Shown one piece after another: positions 1 to 8,498 of a stretch of DNA of 64,000 bases (positions are counted from its first letter, which is position 1; each line of letters opens with the position of its first letter). The translations under genes were made by a program, and so were the position numbers. This stretch comes from CAYYFX01 sp964471155 (GTDB taxonomy: Bacteria > ARS69), in the NCBI GenBank assembly GCA_964471155.1, contig CAYYFX010000003.1:1-64000 (forward strand), in the 5' to 3' direction. A model generated the notes under the pieces. That model searched no databases and was not told the DNA's origin. It saw only the letters and a list, made by a program, of their open reading frames with translations.

Positions 1-638
1 GCCGGGCCCGGGTTTTGGCGCGCGGGGTGTGCGACTAGTCGGGGGCCTCGTGCCGCCCGCCGGGGGGGCGCCCGCGGCGGGTTCACCGCGTCGAGCGTGG
101 ACACCCGGAACATCTGCCCGGCGCCCTCCGCGTCCGACGCCGTGATGATCGGCGTGTGGATCCAGAAGAAGCCGCGCTCGTGGAAGAACCGGTGGATGGC
201 CTGGGACAGCGTGTGCCGCACGCGCGCCACCGCGCCGAAGGTGTTCGTGCGCGGCCGCAGGTGCGCCACCTCGCGCAGGTACTCGAACGTGTGCCGCTTG
301 GCCGCGACGGGGTAGGTCTCCGGGTCGTCCACCCAGCCCAGCACCTCGATGCGGTTCGCGCGGATCTCCACGCTCTGCCCGCCGCCCTGGCTGGCCACCA
401 CCTCGCCCTCGGCGATCACCGAGCACCCGGACGACAGCTTCGCCACCTCGGAGGCGTAGTTCGGCAGGTCCGCCGGCGCCACCACCTGCACGGGGTCGAA
501 GGCGGAGCCGTCGCTGACGTGCACGAAGGACAGCCCGGCCTTGGAGTCGCGGCGGGTGCGTACCCAGCCCTGCACGGTGACGGCGGAGCCTTCGGGGACG
601 CGACCGGCGAGGATGTCGGCGACGGAGCGGACGGACAC
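1..638 (-). CDS. asnS: Asparaginyl-tRNA synthetase, N-terminal part (runs off the left edge)
   Basis: Class II aminoacyl-tRNA synthetase that charges tRNA-Asn in the cytosol. About 212 codons lie in the window. The OB-fold anticodon-binding domain covers roughly residues 15-110 (VQGWVRTRRDSKAGLSF, TGC-like SSGCSVIAEGEVVAS). The start of the catalytic core follows, with YLREVAHLRPRTN and GAGQMFRVSTLD, stretches that match E. coli AsnS closely. The GTG start at 638 lies 5 nt after GGAGGT. Below about position 85 the frame stays open but the protein no longer looks like AsnS; a run of seven C and a G+C-rich stretch suggest poor sequence or a frameshift at the scaffold end. AsnS is preferred to AspRS because of the conserved stretches. 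Confidence 0.93.
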   Translation of the reverse strand, partial: MSVRSVADILAGRVPEGSAVTVQGWVRTRRDSKAGLSFVHVSDGSAFDPVQVVAPADLPNYASEVAKLSSGCSVIAEGEVVASQGGGQSVEIRANRIEVLGWVDDPETYPVAAKRHTFEYLREVAHLRPRTNTFGAVARVRHTLSQAIHRFFHERGFFWIHTPIITASDAEGAGQMFRVSTLDAVNPPRAPPRRAARGPRLVAHPARQNPGP

Positions 639-759
639 GGCGGACCTCCGGGATGGGCGGTCGGCGAGTATGCCGCGCCGCTGCGCGCCGGACAACCGCC
701 GCGCCGCGTCGGTGTGGGCAGGTCGTCCGCTGCCGCCGCGTCCGCCGGGGTCGGGCGGC

Positions 760-2034
760 TCAGGCGCCGGGCGGCGCCGGCGGATCGCCGCCGGTGATGA
801 GGCGCGCGCCGCGGCGGAACGTCACGTAGGCCCACGCCCACTGCAGGATCACCGCGATCCGGTTGCGGAACCCGATCAGGTAGTAGACGTGGACGAGCAG
901 CCACAGGATCCACCCGGTGGCGCCCTTCACCTCCAGGTCGCCGGCGAGGCGGCCCACCGCGTCGCCGCGGCCGATCGTGGCGAACACCCCCTTGTCGCGG
1001 TAGCGGAACGGGAGGAGCGCCATGCCGGCGGCCGCGCGCCGGATGTTGCGCGCCGCGTGCAGACCCGCCTGGATGGCGGCGGGCGACACGCCCGGCACCG
1101 GCCGGTCTCCCTGCACGAGCGACACGAGGTCGCCGGCCACGAAGATCTCGTCGTGGCCGGGGACGGTGAGGGCGGGCGTGACGAGCACGCGGCCCGCGCG
1201 ATCCAGCGGCGCGCCGAGCGTGGCCGCCAGCGGCGACGCCGTCACGCCGGCCGCCCAGACCACCGTGCGCGCCTCCAGCCGCTCGCTCCCGAGGGAGACG
1301 CCGGCCGCGTCGATGGCGGTGACCTTCGTCGACGTGCGCACCTCCACGCCCCGGCGCTCGAGCTGCCGCCGCGCCTCCGTGGAGAGCCCCGGCGGGTAGC
1401 CCGGCAGCACGCGCGGCTCCGCCTCCACCAGGACCACGCGGGCCCGGCCCGGGTCGATGCTCCGGAACTCCCGGGAGAGGGCGTGCCGCGCGATCTCCGC
1501 GAGGGCGCCGGCCATCTCGACGCCGGTGGGTCCGGCGCCCACCAGCACGAACGTGAGCCAGGCGCGCCGGCGCGCCTCGTCCGGCTCCCGTTCCGCCCGC
1601 TCGTACGCGAGCAGGACCCGACGGCGGATCTCCAGCGCATCCTCCACGGTCTTGAGCCCCGGCGCGTGCGCCGCCCAGTCGTCGTGGCCGAAGTACGAGT
1701 GCGTGGCGCCGGTGGCGAGCAGGAGGAAGTCGTAGCGGATCTCGCCGTCCGCGAGCACGAGGCGGCGGCCGTCGGCATCCACGCGCGTGACGTCGCCCAG
1801 CACGACGGTCACGTTGTCCCGGCCGCGGAATACGGAGCGGACGGGCGCGGCGATGTCCGCCGGGTTCAATGCCGCCGAGGCCACCTGGTAGAGGAGCGGC
1901 TGGAACAGGTGGTGGTTGCGGCGGTCCACGAGGGTGACCGACAGCTCCGAGCGCGCCAGCGCCTTCGCGGCGTACAGCCCGGCGAACCCGGCGCCCACGA
2001 TCACGACCCGGGGGGAACCTCCGCGCGCGTCCAT
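760..2034 (-). CDS. ndh: Type II NADH:quinone oxidoreductase (NDH-2)
   Basis: Single-subunit, non-proton-pumping NADH dehydrogenase that passes electrons from NADH through FAD to quinone on the inner face of the membrane. The 424-residue product has an N-terminal FAD-binding Rossmann motif (VVIVGAGFAGLYAAKAL, about residues 9-25), the NHHLFQPLLYQVA stretch typical of NDH-2, a second dinucleotide fold (FVLVGAGPTGVEMAGAL) and GDLVSL near the flavin. The C-terminal hydrophobic stretch (WILWLLVHVYYLIGF) is the usual membrane anchor. The ATG at 2034 is chosen because the FAD motif begins a few residues later; the open frame upstream has no such features. It is separated from the next upstream gene by a terminator. 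Length is normal for the family. Confidence 0.95.
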   Translation of the reverse strand: MDARGGSPRVVIVGAGFAGLYAAKALARSELSVTLVDRRNHHLFQPLLYQVASAALNPADIAAPVRSVFRGRDNVTVVLGDVTRVDADGRRLVLADGEIRYDFLLLATGATHSYFGHDDWAAHAPGLKTVEDALEIRRRVLLAYERAEREPDEARRRAWLTFVLVGAGPTGVEMAGALAEIARHALSREFRSIDPGRARVVLVEAEPRVLPGYPPGLSTEARRQLERRGVEVRTSTKVTAIDAAGVSLGSERLEARTVVWAAGVTASPLAATLGAPLDRAGRVLVTPALTVPGHDEIFVAGDLVSLVQGDRPVPGVSPAAIQAGLHAARNIRRAAAGMALLPFRYRDKGVFATIGRGDAVGRLAGDLEVKGATGWILWLLVHVYYLIGFRNRIAVILQWAWAYVTFRRGARLITGGDPPAPPGA

Positions 2035-2063
2035 GGGCGCAGGGTCGCACGTCGCGGCGGCCA

Positions 2064-2097
2064 GGAAAAGGGCGGGCGCCCCGGAGGACGCCCGCCC
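2064..2097 (-). terminator. Intrinsic terminator for the 2145-3194 gene
   Basis: Read on the minus strand, a 9-bp perfect stem (GGGCGGGCG at 2070-2078 pairing with CGCCCGCCC at 2089-2097) is followed by CTTTTCC. It lies between the stop of the secreted protein gene and the start of ndh, so the two are probably separate transcripts. Confidence 0.7.
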
Positions 2098-2144
2098 CGC
2101 ATCGACCGTCCCGCGCCCACCCGCGCGGGACGAAGGGAGACCGG

Positions 2145-3194
2145 CTAGCGGTAGTCGTTCTTGATCTCGCCCCAGTTCTTCGTCTCGACCGAGACGGGGC
2201 CGCACTGGTAACCGGACAGCGTGGCCGTGTAGTCGCCGCCGCACGCGCCGGCCGCCGGCCCGAAGCCCGACGTGGCCACGAACAGCCAGTACGTGCCCGG
2301 TCCGATCACCGCGTTGACGCAGCCGGGGGTGCAGGGCGTCGTGGTCGTCGACGTGAGGAACGCCGTGACCGGGCAGCCCGCCGTGCCGTCGATGATGCCG
2401 AGCAGCGTGTCGTACTCGCCGGCCACGCACCAGGTGATGTTCGTGGGCGCGGACAGGTTGATCTGGTACCAGTCCGTGTCACGGTAGCTGAGGCCCGTGT
2501 ACGTGAAGCCGCCGTAGGTGCCGCAGACCGTCACGGTGCCGCTCGGCGTGCAGGGCAGGTCCGTGAACGACGGCGGCGTGCTGTTGCAGCCGGCGTTGTA
2601 GAAGTCGAGGACGTCGTTCGCGCAGTCGGCCTCGCCCTCGGCCAGCGCGCCCGGCGGGCAGTCGATGATGCACGGGACGTTCTCGGCGACGTTGATCACG
2701 TACGTGCCGCAGCTCGCGCTGTAACCGTCGACCACGATGTAGTACGTGTTGCCGACCGTCATCGGGATGTTGAAGAGCGCCGAGGACAGGCCGCAGTAGT
2801 CGTCGTTGCAGGCGATCTGGTTGGCGACGCCGTTCTCCAGCACGTACAGCTCCGTGTCGTACGAGGAGCCGCACAGCTGGATGTCCACGTTGATGTTCGC
2901 CGCGGGCGTGTACGCGTAGACCACGTCGGGCGCGCCGCCGGCGAACCCGCAGTTCGGCCCGTAGTTGTCCACGTACGCGCAGGTGTTCCCGCCGTCCGAA
3001 TACGGGAAGCCGGGGATCACCGTGGCGGAGCCGATCGTGTCGCCGCCGACGTCGATGTGGATCGGATCCGGGATGCCGGTCCCCGGGCCCTTCGGGTCGT
3101 CGGGCTGACGGTTCGACGAGGTGGGCGCAGCGAGAGAGACGGACGTCCAGAGGAGCGCAGCCAGGACGACCGTGGGGGAAGTAGTGAGCCGCAC
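2145..3194 (-). CDS. Secreted protein with two PPC-like beta-sandwich domains
   Basis: 349-residue exported protein of unknown function. A signal peptide (about residues 1-23) is followed by two beta-sandwich regions, about residues 50-170 and 195-330. Each carries the pattern seen in bacterial pre-peptidase C-terminal (PPC) domains, such as TYYIVVDGYSASCGTYVINV and GTYWLFVATS. Cysteines are frequent (about 20), suggesting disulphides and an extracellular location. It has no FlgD-like sorting domain; instead it ends in NWGEIKNDYR, a short basic-aromatic tail. It stands alone, with a terminator downstream and a divergent FG-GAP protein upstream. No enzymatic motif was seen. Confidence 0.75.
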   Translation of the reverse strand: MRLTTSPTVVLAALLWTSVSLAAPTSSNRQPDDPKGPGTGIPDPIHIDVGGDTIGSATVIPGFPYSDGGNTCAYVDNYGPNCGFAGGAPDVVYAYTPAANINVDIQLCGSSYDTELYVLENGVANQIACNDDYCGLSSALFNIPMTVGNTYYIVVDGYSASCGTYVINVAENVPCIIDCPPGALAEGEADCANDVLDFYNAGCNSTPPSFTDLPCTPSGTVTVCGTYGGFTYTGLSYRDTDWYQINLSAPTNITWCVAGEYDTLLGIIDGTAGCPVTAFLTSTTTTPCTPGCVNAVIGPGTYWLFVATSGFGPAAGACGGDYTATLSGYQCGPVSVETKNWGEIKNDYR

Positions 3195-3348
3195 GGAACA
3201 CCCCCTTGCAGGGTGGTGGGTGTCGTACCCACTCCCCCGGACGGCGGTATCGAACCGTCCAAGAGGGGATTCCGGGGGAGTGGCCGGAGACTAGGCCGCG
3301 GCCGAACGCGAATCAACCACGAAATGTCACGACCTCGTCATGGGGGGT

Positions 3349-3378
3349 TTGCGGCCGCACCCCGCGCGGTGGTAGCGT
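3349..3378 (+). promoter_or_regulatory. Candidate promoter of the FG-GAP protein gene
   Basis: TTGCGG (3349-3354), an 18-nt spacer, then TAGCGT (3373-3378). It would start transcription near 3385, about 33 nt before the GTG at 3418. The same TTGCGG with an 18-nt spacer occurs before the gene at 57239. Confidence 0.45.
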
Positions 3379-3417
3379 CGGAGCCGCAGCCTGTCGAGCA
3401 CCCACCCGCGAGGCCTC

Positions 3418-5640
3418 GTGCGCACGCGTCCCGTTCCCTGCCGGTTTCTCGCGTTCGCCCTCCTTTCCTTGCCGGCGCCGCCGGCCGCCGCGCAGTTCGT
3501 CGACCGGACGGTGGAGGGCGGCCTGACTTGGGGCGGCCCCACGTGGGGCGCCGCCCTCGGCGACATGGACGGGGACGGGGATCCGGACCTCGTGGCGGGC
3601 CACCACGTGGAGCCGCCCGTGCTCCACTGGAACGACGGGGCCGCGCTCTTCGACGTCGTCGCCCACCCCCAGCCGTGGGCCGGTCCCACGGATCGCCATG
3701 GCGCCCTTCTCCTGTCCCTGGACGCCGATACGGACCTCGAGCTCTTCGTGACCCACGGTGCGGACGGCGGCGGCGGCGCCGAAGCGAACGAGTTGTACCG
3801 GAACGACGGTTCCGGAACCCTGCGCTACCTGCTCGGGGCGGCCGGGATGTCCGACGGCCTCGGCCGGCCCCGCTCCGCATCCGCCGCCGACGTGGACGGC
3901 GACGGTCGCGTGGACGTCTGGACCGCGGAGGCGCCGGACGCCGTCAGCCGCAACTCCCTGTTCCGCAACTCCGGCAGCTTGACATTCTCCGACATCGCCG
4001 CCGCCGCCGGGCTGGACGAGGCACTCGGCACGATCGGGGGCGTGTTCGGGGACGTGGACGACGACGGCGATCCCGACCTGCTGGTGGGCGGCGAGGAGTT
4101 CGGCCGGCCCACGACGTTGTGGCGCAACGACGGCGGCGTGTTCGCGGACGCGAGCGCCGCGTTCACGCCGGGTCTGCCGGTGGCGTCCGGTGCGGACTGG
4201 GGCGACGCGGACGGCGACGGCGACCTCGACCTGGCGATCGCCGCCGGCAACGTGGGGCTCTGGGACGTGTGGGCGCCCGGCGACACGCTGACGTACTACT
4301 TCAACACGCGCTGGGGGGACACGGGCCTGGACGCGCTCACGATTCCCGGCGACGCGGACACCGCATGGGGCGTGTTCCGCCTGCTCGGACACGCCGACAG
4401 CGCGCGCGTCTTCCTCGGCCCGTCCGGCGTGCACCCGCCCGCGGGCGACGCGCCCATCGCGCTCACCGACGCGTACGCCGGCGCGCCGTCCTTCACGCCG
4501 GGCGTGAGCCGCGGCACGTTCGTGTGGCGCAAGGCCCCGGGCGGCGCGTGGGAGATCCGCTGCTCCTCGCCCGAGCTGAACTACGACGCGTTCGACGGCT
4601 TCCTCACGTCCGCGCTGCCCATGACCGGCGCGGTCGGCGGACTGCTGGAGAATCCCGGGTTCCCTCCCGGAACGGTGCGCGTGTGGCGCAACGACGGCGG
4701 GACCTTCGTCGAGATCACGGCGCAGCTCGGGCTGACCGCGATGTCGAATCCCCGCGACGTCTCGTGGGTGGACTACGACAACGACGGGGACCTGGACCTG
4801 CACGTGGTGGACATGGGCACGAGCGCGAGCCCGAACGCGCCGGATCGCCTGTACCGCAACGACGGCGCCGGGCTGCCGTTCGTCGACGTGGCCGCCCTCG
4901 AGGGGGTGGCCGGCGGCGCGATCGGCCTGGGCGACGGCGCGGCGTGGGGCGACCTGGACGGCGACCTGGACCTGGACCTCGTCCTGCAGGAGGGCGCGGG
5001 GCCGGCGGCGTTCTTCACGGACGACGCGACGTGCCTGCTCCTGAACGAAGGGGACCGCGGCCCGGCGCTGCTGCTCGACCTCGTGTCCGGCGGACCCGGG
5101 AGGGCCGCGGTCGGCGCGAAGGTCACGGTGGTGACGGGGACGCAGCGCGTGACGCGGCGCGTGCAGGCGAACTCCTGGCGCGGCTTCCAGGATCCCCTCA
5201 CGGTGCATGTGGGCCTCGGCGGCGCCGCCCAGGCGGAAAGCGTGCTCGTCGCGTGGCCGTCGGGTTCCGGGGACGTGATCGTCGGACTGCCCGCCGGGGC
5301 CTACACGGTCACGGAAGGCGTGACCGGCGTGGCGGAGATGCCGGTCGCGGCGGTCGCGGCGTGGCGCCTCGCCGCCGTGACCCCGCAACCGGCCGCGGGC
5401 GGCGGCGCGCAGCGGATCGAGCTGGCGCTGGAGCGCGAAGCCTCGTTGGACGTGACGGTGCGTGACGTCGCCGGGCGCGTGGTCCGCCGCCTGCATGCGG
5501 GATCCCTCGCGGCGGGCCGGCACACGCTCACGTGGGACGGCACGGACGCGAGCGGTCGTCCCGCGGCGTCCGGCGTGTACTGGATCCGCGCCACGGACGG
5601 CCGGCGCTCCGCGGCCGCGAAGGCGGTGCGGTTCCGCTGA
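3418..5640 (+). CDS. Secreted FG-GAP/VCBS-repeat protein with ASPIC/UnbV and FlgD-like C-terminal domains
   Basis: 740-residue extracellular beta-propeller-type protein. After a signal peptide (about 1-24) come repeated FG-GAP/VCBS units with calcium-binding DxDxDGDxDL motifs (for example MDGDGDPDL, VDGDGRVDV, DADGDGDLDL, YDNDGDLDLHV). An ASPIC/UnbV domain follows (about 555-620: VGAKVTVV, GLGGAAQAESVLVAWPSG). The last ~75 residues are FlgD-like (RVVRRLHAGSLAAGRHTLTWDG, then SGVYWIRA), probably an export or anchoring signal. The GTG start is followed directly by the signal peptide. ASPIC/FG-GAP proteins are often surface adhesins or carbohydrate-binding proteins; no substrate can be read here. 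It converges on the CHAP-like gene. Confidence 0.85.
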   Translation: MRTRPVPCRFLAFALLSLPAPPAAAQFVDRTVEGGLTWGGPTWGAALGDMDGDGDPDLVAGHHVEPPVLHWNDGAALFDVVAHPQPWAGPTDRHGALLLSLDADTDLELFVTHGADGGGGAEANELYRNDGSGTLRYLLGAAGMSDGLGRPRSASAADVDGDGRVDVWTAEAPDAVSRNSLFRNSGSLTFSDIAAAAGLDEALGTIGGVFGDVDDDGDPDLLVGGEEFGRPTTLWRNDGGVFADASAAFTPGLPVASGADWGDADGDGDLDLAIAAGNVGLWDVWAPGDTLTYYFNTRWGDTGLDALTIPGDADTAWGVFRLLGHADSARVFLGPSGVHPPAGDAPIALTDAYAGAPSFTPGVSRGTFVWRKAPGGAWEIRCSSPELNYDAFDGFLTSALPMTGAVGGLLENPGFPPGTVRVWRNDGGTFVEITAQLGLTAMSNPRDVSWVDYDNDGDLDLHVVDMGTSASPNAPDRLYRNDGAGLPFVDVAALEGVAGGAIGLGDGAAWGDLDGDLDLDLVLQEGAGPAAFFTDDATCLLLNEGDRGPALLLDLVSGGPGRAAVGAKVTVVTGTQRVTRRVQANSWRGFQDPLTVHVGLGGAAQAESVLVAWPSGSGDVIVGLPAGAYTVTEGVTGVAEMPVAAVAAWRLAAVTPQPAAGGGAQRIELALEREASLDVTVRDVAGRVVRRLHAGSLAAGRHTLTWDGTDASGRPAASGVYWIRATDGRRSAAAKAVRFR

Positions 5641-5641
5641 C

Positions 5642-5660
5642 CCGCGGGCGGCGCCCGCGG
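5642..5660. terminator. Hairpin between convergent genes
   Basis: CCGCGGGC (5642-5649) and GCCCGCGG (5653-5660) form an 8-bp stem with a 3-nt loop in the 40-nt gap between the stops at 5640 (+) and 5681 (-). There is no U-run, so it is a weak or bidirectional terminator at best. Confidence 0.4.
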
Positions 5661-5680
5661 AGGAGCGCCGGGCAGGCTCG

Positions 5681-6286
5681 TCAGAGCCGGCTGGACAGCG
5701 GGTCGAACACGATCTTGTACAGGCAGTTCACGTCCTTGCGCCGGTGCGTCTGCCGCTCGATGCGCTGGTAGCCGCCGTTGCCCGCGATGCAGCCGAGGTT
5801 CACCGGATCGCCCACGTCCACCACGACGAAGTGGTGGTTCGCCCGCGGGATCGCGGCCACGTCGCCGACCTCGAACGCGTCGTCGTCGAACTTCTCGATC
5901 CAGCGCCGGTGCTTCCGGACCCACTTCGAGGTCCTGCCGCTCGGCTCGATGCCCAGCCCGGAGTGCCACTGCACCGGCATCCCCGTGCGCCGCAGCACGT
6001 ACGTGGCGAAGATGCCGCACCAGTGGATGGCCTTCGTGCTGTCCGACGTCCCGCCGCGGCCGTTCACGTTCAGCCAGACTCCCGGCGTGGCGAGCGCGCG
6101 GAGATTCTCCGGAGTCCACGCCGGCGGCGTGGCGCACGCGTCCGCGAGCACCTGGCGCAGGAACTCCGCGCCCTTCCGCTTCCCGCCGGGCGCGTCCGCG
6201 GGGTGGTCCGAGACCTTCAGGAGATGGGACTCCGCCTCGCGGCGGATCATGTCCCGGTACGAGAAGTCCGAGCTTCGCAGCGACAT
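5681..6286 (-). CDS. CHAP/NlpC-P60-like cysteine hydrolase-fold protein
   Basis: 201-residue protein without a signal peptide. The central cysteine in IHWCGIFATYVLR (about residue 99), the histidines in RANHHFVVVDVGD and the glycine pattern (FEVGDVAAIPR) fit the papain-like CHAP/NlpC-P60 fold, whose members cut peptidoglycan peptides or related amides. The N-terminal half (about 1-80) is helical and carries no known signature. Start: ATG at 6286 follows GGAGGT at good spacing. It is convergent with the FG-GAP protein gene and divergent from the SGNH hydrolase gene. The similarity is at motif level only, so a non-catalytic role is possible. Confidence 0.55.
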   Translation of the reverse strand: MSLRSSDFSYRDMIRREAESHLLKVSDHPADAPGGKRKGAEFLRQVLADACATPPAWTPENLRALATPGVWLNVNGRGGTSDSTKAIHWCGIFATYVLRRTGMPVQWHSGLGIEPSGRTSKWVRKHRRWIEKFDDDAFEVGDVAAIPRANHHFVVVDVGDPVNLGCIAGNGGYQRIERQTHRRKDVNCLYKIVFDPLSSRL

Positions 6287-6328
6287 GGCACCTCCGGACG
6301 GCGTGCGGTCCCCGGGTTCGGGGCGCGG

Positions 6329-6334
6329 TATCCT
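6329..6334 (+). promoter_or_regulatory. Candidate -10 element of the SGNH/NAGPA operon
   Basis: TATCCT in a GGTATCCTAGC context, 99 nt before the ATG at 6433. No convincing -35 hexamer was seen upstream. Confidence 0.3.
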
Positions 6335-6432
6335 AGCGCAACGGCGACACCCGCGAGGGCCCTTCCCCGAGGATCGCGGGGACGGAAGTCGCCCCGATCG
6401 GGTACCTTCGCGCGCTCCGGAGGATGTCCCCC

Positions 6433-7662
6433 ATGTTCCCTTCGTCCCGACCCGGGGTCGCGGGCGCCGCCCGGCTCGCCGCCGGGCTCGCCGCCGCGGC
6501 CCTGACGACCGCGCCCGCCGCCCGCGCCTGGGACGGCGCCGCGTGGGCCGACCCCTCCGCGTTCCTGGGCCCGATGGACGAGGCGGTGAAGCAGCACCTG
6601 CAGGCGGTGGTCGCGGCCGGGGTCGTGGCCGGACGCGTCGAGGGGCGCCTGGGGCAGATCGGGGACTCGATCACGTTCTCGTCCGCCTACTTCCGCAACG
6701 CCGTGCTGGGCGGCCCGGCGTCGAACGAGACCGGCCACGACTACGCGCCGATCCGCTCGTGGCTGGCCTATGCGGGCACGCAGCCGGCGGACGCGAACTC
6801 GTTCTACCGCGACCACGGCAAGGGGGCGGCGTGGGGCAACGGCAGCGGCTGGACGGTGCCGGACGCCGCGGCCGAGGGACACCCCGCGGCGGGAGTGCTC
6901 ACCGGCGACGACGGCGTTCCCGGCGAGTACTCCTGGGTCCTGATCATGTTCGGCACGAACGACATCGACGCGGGCTCCTGGTCGGCCGCGGCGTGGAAGG
7001 AGACCCTGCGCGGCTTCGTGCAGGGCTACGTCGCGCTCGGCGTCGTCCCCGTGCTGAGCACGATCCCGCCCGAGGTCGCCCACCTCGCCGACGGGCGCGT
7101 GGCGGCGGCGAATGCGGCACTGGTGGCGCTCGCCGCCGAGGAGCGGATCCCCTGGGTCGACTACCACGGGCTCATCCTGGGCTACCAGCCGGTGAACTGG
7201 GTGGGCACGCTGATCGGCGCGGACGGCACGCATCCCACCGCGGGCACGGGCGGGCTCGGCTTCTCCTTCGCGGCGCTCACGTCCACGGACGGCTACGCGC
7301 TGCGCACGAAGCTCGCGTTCGACGCGGCCGAGAAGCTGCGGCGCATCGTCTGGGACGGCGGGCCGGCGGACCCCGTGACCGCGGCGCCGGCGGCGGCGGG
7401 GCCGCACGTCTCGGACGGGTGGCTCGCCGTGTTCCCGAATCCCGCGCGGGCCGCGGCGACGGTACGCCTGGCCCGCGCCCGGGGCGCCGGGGCCGCGCTG
7501 GAGGTGTTCGACGCGGGCGGCCGGCGGGTGCGCGCGTGGCCGCACGGCGGCCCGGCCGAGTGGCGCTGGGATCTCCGGGACGCCGCGGGTCGTCCCGTGC
7601 CCGCCGGCGTGTACTTCCTGCGCGCGGACCGCGCCACGGCCCGGCTCGTCGTCGCGCGATGA
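6433..7662 (+). CDS. Secreted SGNH/GDSL hydrolase with FlgD-like C-terminal domain
   Basis: 409-residue exported esterase/lipase-fold enzyme. Signal peptide about 1-32. Block I GQIGDSIT places the catalytic serine near residue 79, FGTNDID is block III, and DGTHP supplies the catalytic Asp and His near residue 264. The C-terminal ~75 residues are a FlgD-like sorting/anchoring domain (FPNPARAAATVRL, GRRVRAWPHG, EWRWDLRD, GVYFLRAD). ATG 6433 is preferred to ATG 6424 because the CGGAGG ends at 6423, leaving about 9 nt to the second ATG and none to the first. It overlaps the next gene by ATGA, so the two are translationally coupled. Likely substrates are acyl or acetyl esters of polysaccharide, but none can be assigned. 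Confidence 0.85.
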   Translation: MFPSSRPGVAGAARLAAGLAAAALTTAPAARAWDGAAWADPSAFLGPMDEAVKQHLQAVVAAGVVAGRVEGRLGQIGDSITFSSAYFRNAVLGGPASNETGHDYAPIRSWLAYAGTQPADANSFYRDHGKGAAWGNGSGWTVPDAAAEGHPAAGVLTGDDGVPGEYSWVLIMFGTNDIDAGSWSAAAWKETLRGFVQGYVALGVVPVLSTIPPEVAHLADGRVAAANAALVALAAEERIPWVDYHGLILGYQPVNWVGTLIGADGTHPTAGTGGLGFSFAALTSTDGYALRTKLAFDAAEKLRRIVWDGGPADPVTAAPAAAGPHVSDGWLAVFPNPARAAATVRLARARGAGAALEVFDAGGRRVRAWPHGGPAEWRWDLRDAAGRPVPAGVYFLRADRATARLVVAR

Positions 7663-8483
7663 TCCGCCCGCGGCTGTCGGCTCTCGCGCCGCTCCTCGCG
7701 ACGGCGCTCCTCGGCGCGGCCGCCCCGGCCGCCGCCCGGTGGAAGGAGTTGGCGCCCGGGCTCGATCTCGGGACGTTCCGGCTGGACGGCGGGGCGGAGC
7801 TGCAGGCGGTGCGCGTGGATGCGTCGCGCTGGGACCTCGGGCTGTACTGCGCCAGCGAGCACGGCATGAAGCGCGGGCTTCCCGCGCGGGGCTGGGCGGA
7901 GCGGTTCGGGCTCGTCGCGGTGATCAACGCGGGCATGTTCGGCACGGACTACATCACCCACGTGGGCCACCTGCGCAACGGCCGGCACGTGAACAACGCG
8001 AACCGGAACGTCTACAAGTCCGTGGCCGCGTTCCGCCCGCGCCGCGACGGCCTGCCGCCGTTCGCCATCCACGACCTGGACGTGCCGGGCGCGAGCCTGG
8101 ACTCCGTGATCGCCCGCTACGACTGCGTCGTGCAGAACCTGCGGCTCGTCAAGCGGGAGCGCGAGAACCGCTGGACGCCGCAGGAGCGCCGCTGGAGCGA
8201 GGCCGCGCTGGGCGAGGACGACAAGGGGCGCATGCTGCTGCTGTTCTGTGCGACGCCGATGGCCATGCACGACTTCAACGAGCGCGTCCTGGCGGTGGAG
8301 GACCTGCGGCTCGTGGCCGCGCAGCACCTCGAGGGCGGACCGCAGGCGCAGCTGCACGTGGACGCCGGCGGGGAGGTGCGCACCTGGGTGGGCGGCCCGG
8401 CGGAGACGTGGGGCGACGCCGACGGCACGGGCATCGCCTGGCCCGTGCCCAACGTGATCGGCATCCGGCCGCGTCCGCGCTGA
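7659..8483 (+). CDS. Secreted phosphodiester glycosidase (NAGPA-domain) family protein
   Basis: 274-residue exported protein with a signal peptide (about 1-25). The body fits the phosphodiester glycosidase/NAGPA fold (PF09992 type): VAVINAGMFGTDY, VVQNLRLVK, and a late DAGG followed by IGIRPR. Family members remove sugars linked through phosphodiesters, for example the GlcNAc-1-P uncovering enzyme and bacterial exopolysaccharide-associated proteins. The ATGA overlap with the SGNH hydrolase suggests that the two exported hydrolases act on the same glycan or envelope polymer. A near-perfect palindrome (8484-8497) follows its stop in the 15-nt gap to the convergent AgmX-like gene. Confidence 0.75.
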   Translation: MIRPRLSALAPLLATALLGAAAPAAARWKELAPGLDLGTFRLDGGAELQAVRVDASRWDLGLYCASEHGMKRGLPARGWAERFGLVAVINAGMFGTDYITHVGHLRNGRHVNNANRNVYKSVAAFRPRRDGLPPFAIHDLDVPGASLDSVIARYDCVVQNLRLVKRERENRWTPQERRWSEAALGEDDKGRMLLLFCATPMAMHDFNERVLAVEDLRLVAAQHLEGGPQAQLHVDAGGEVRTWVGGPAETWGDADGTGIAWPVPNVIGIRPRPR

Positions 8484-8498
8484 CCGGGGCGCCCCGGC

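Noticed and set aside
541..2148. 535-codon plus-strand frame over ndh
   Set aside because: Antisense shadow of the NDH-2 gene with low-complexity Arg-rich translation.
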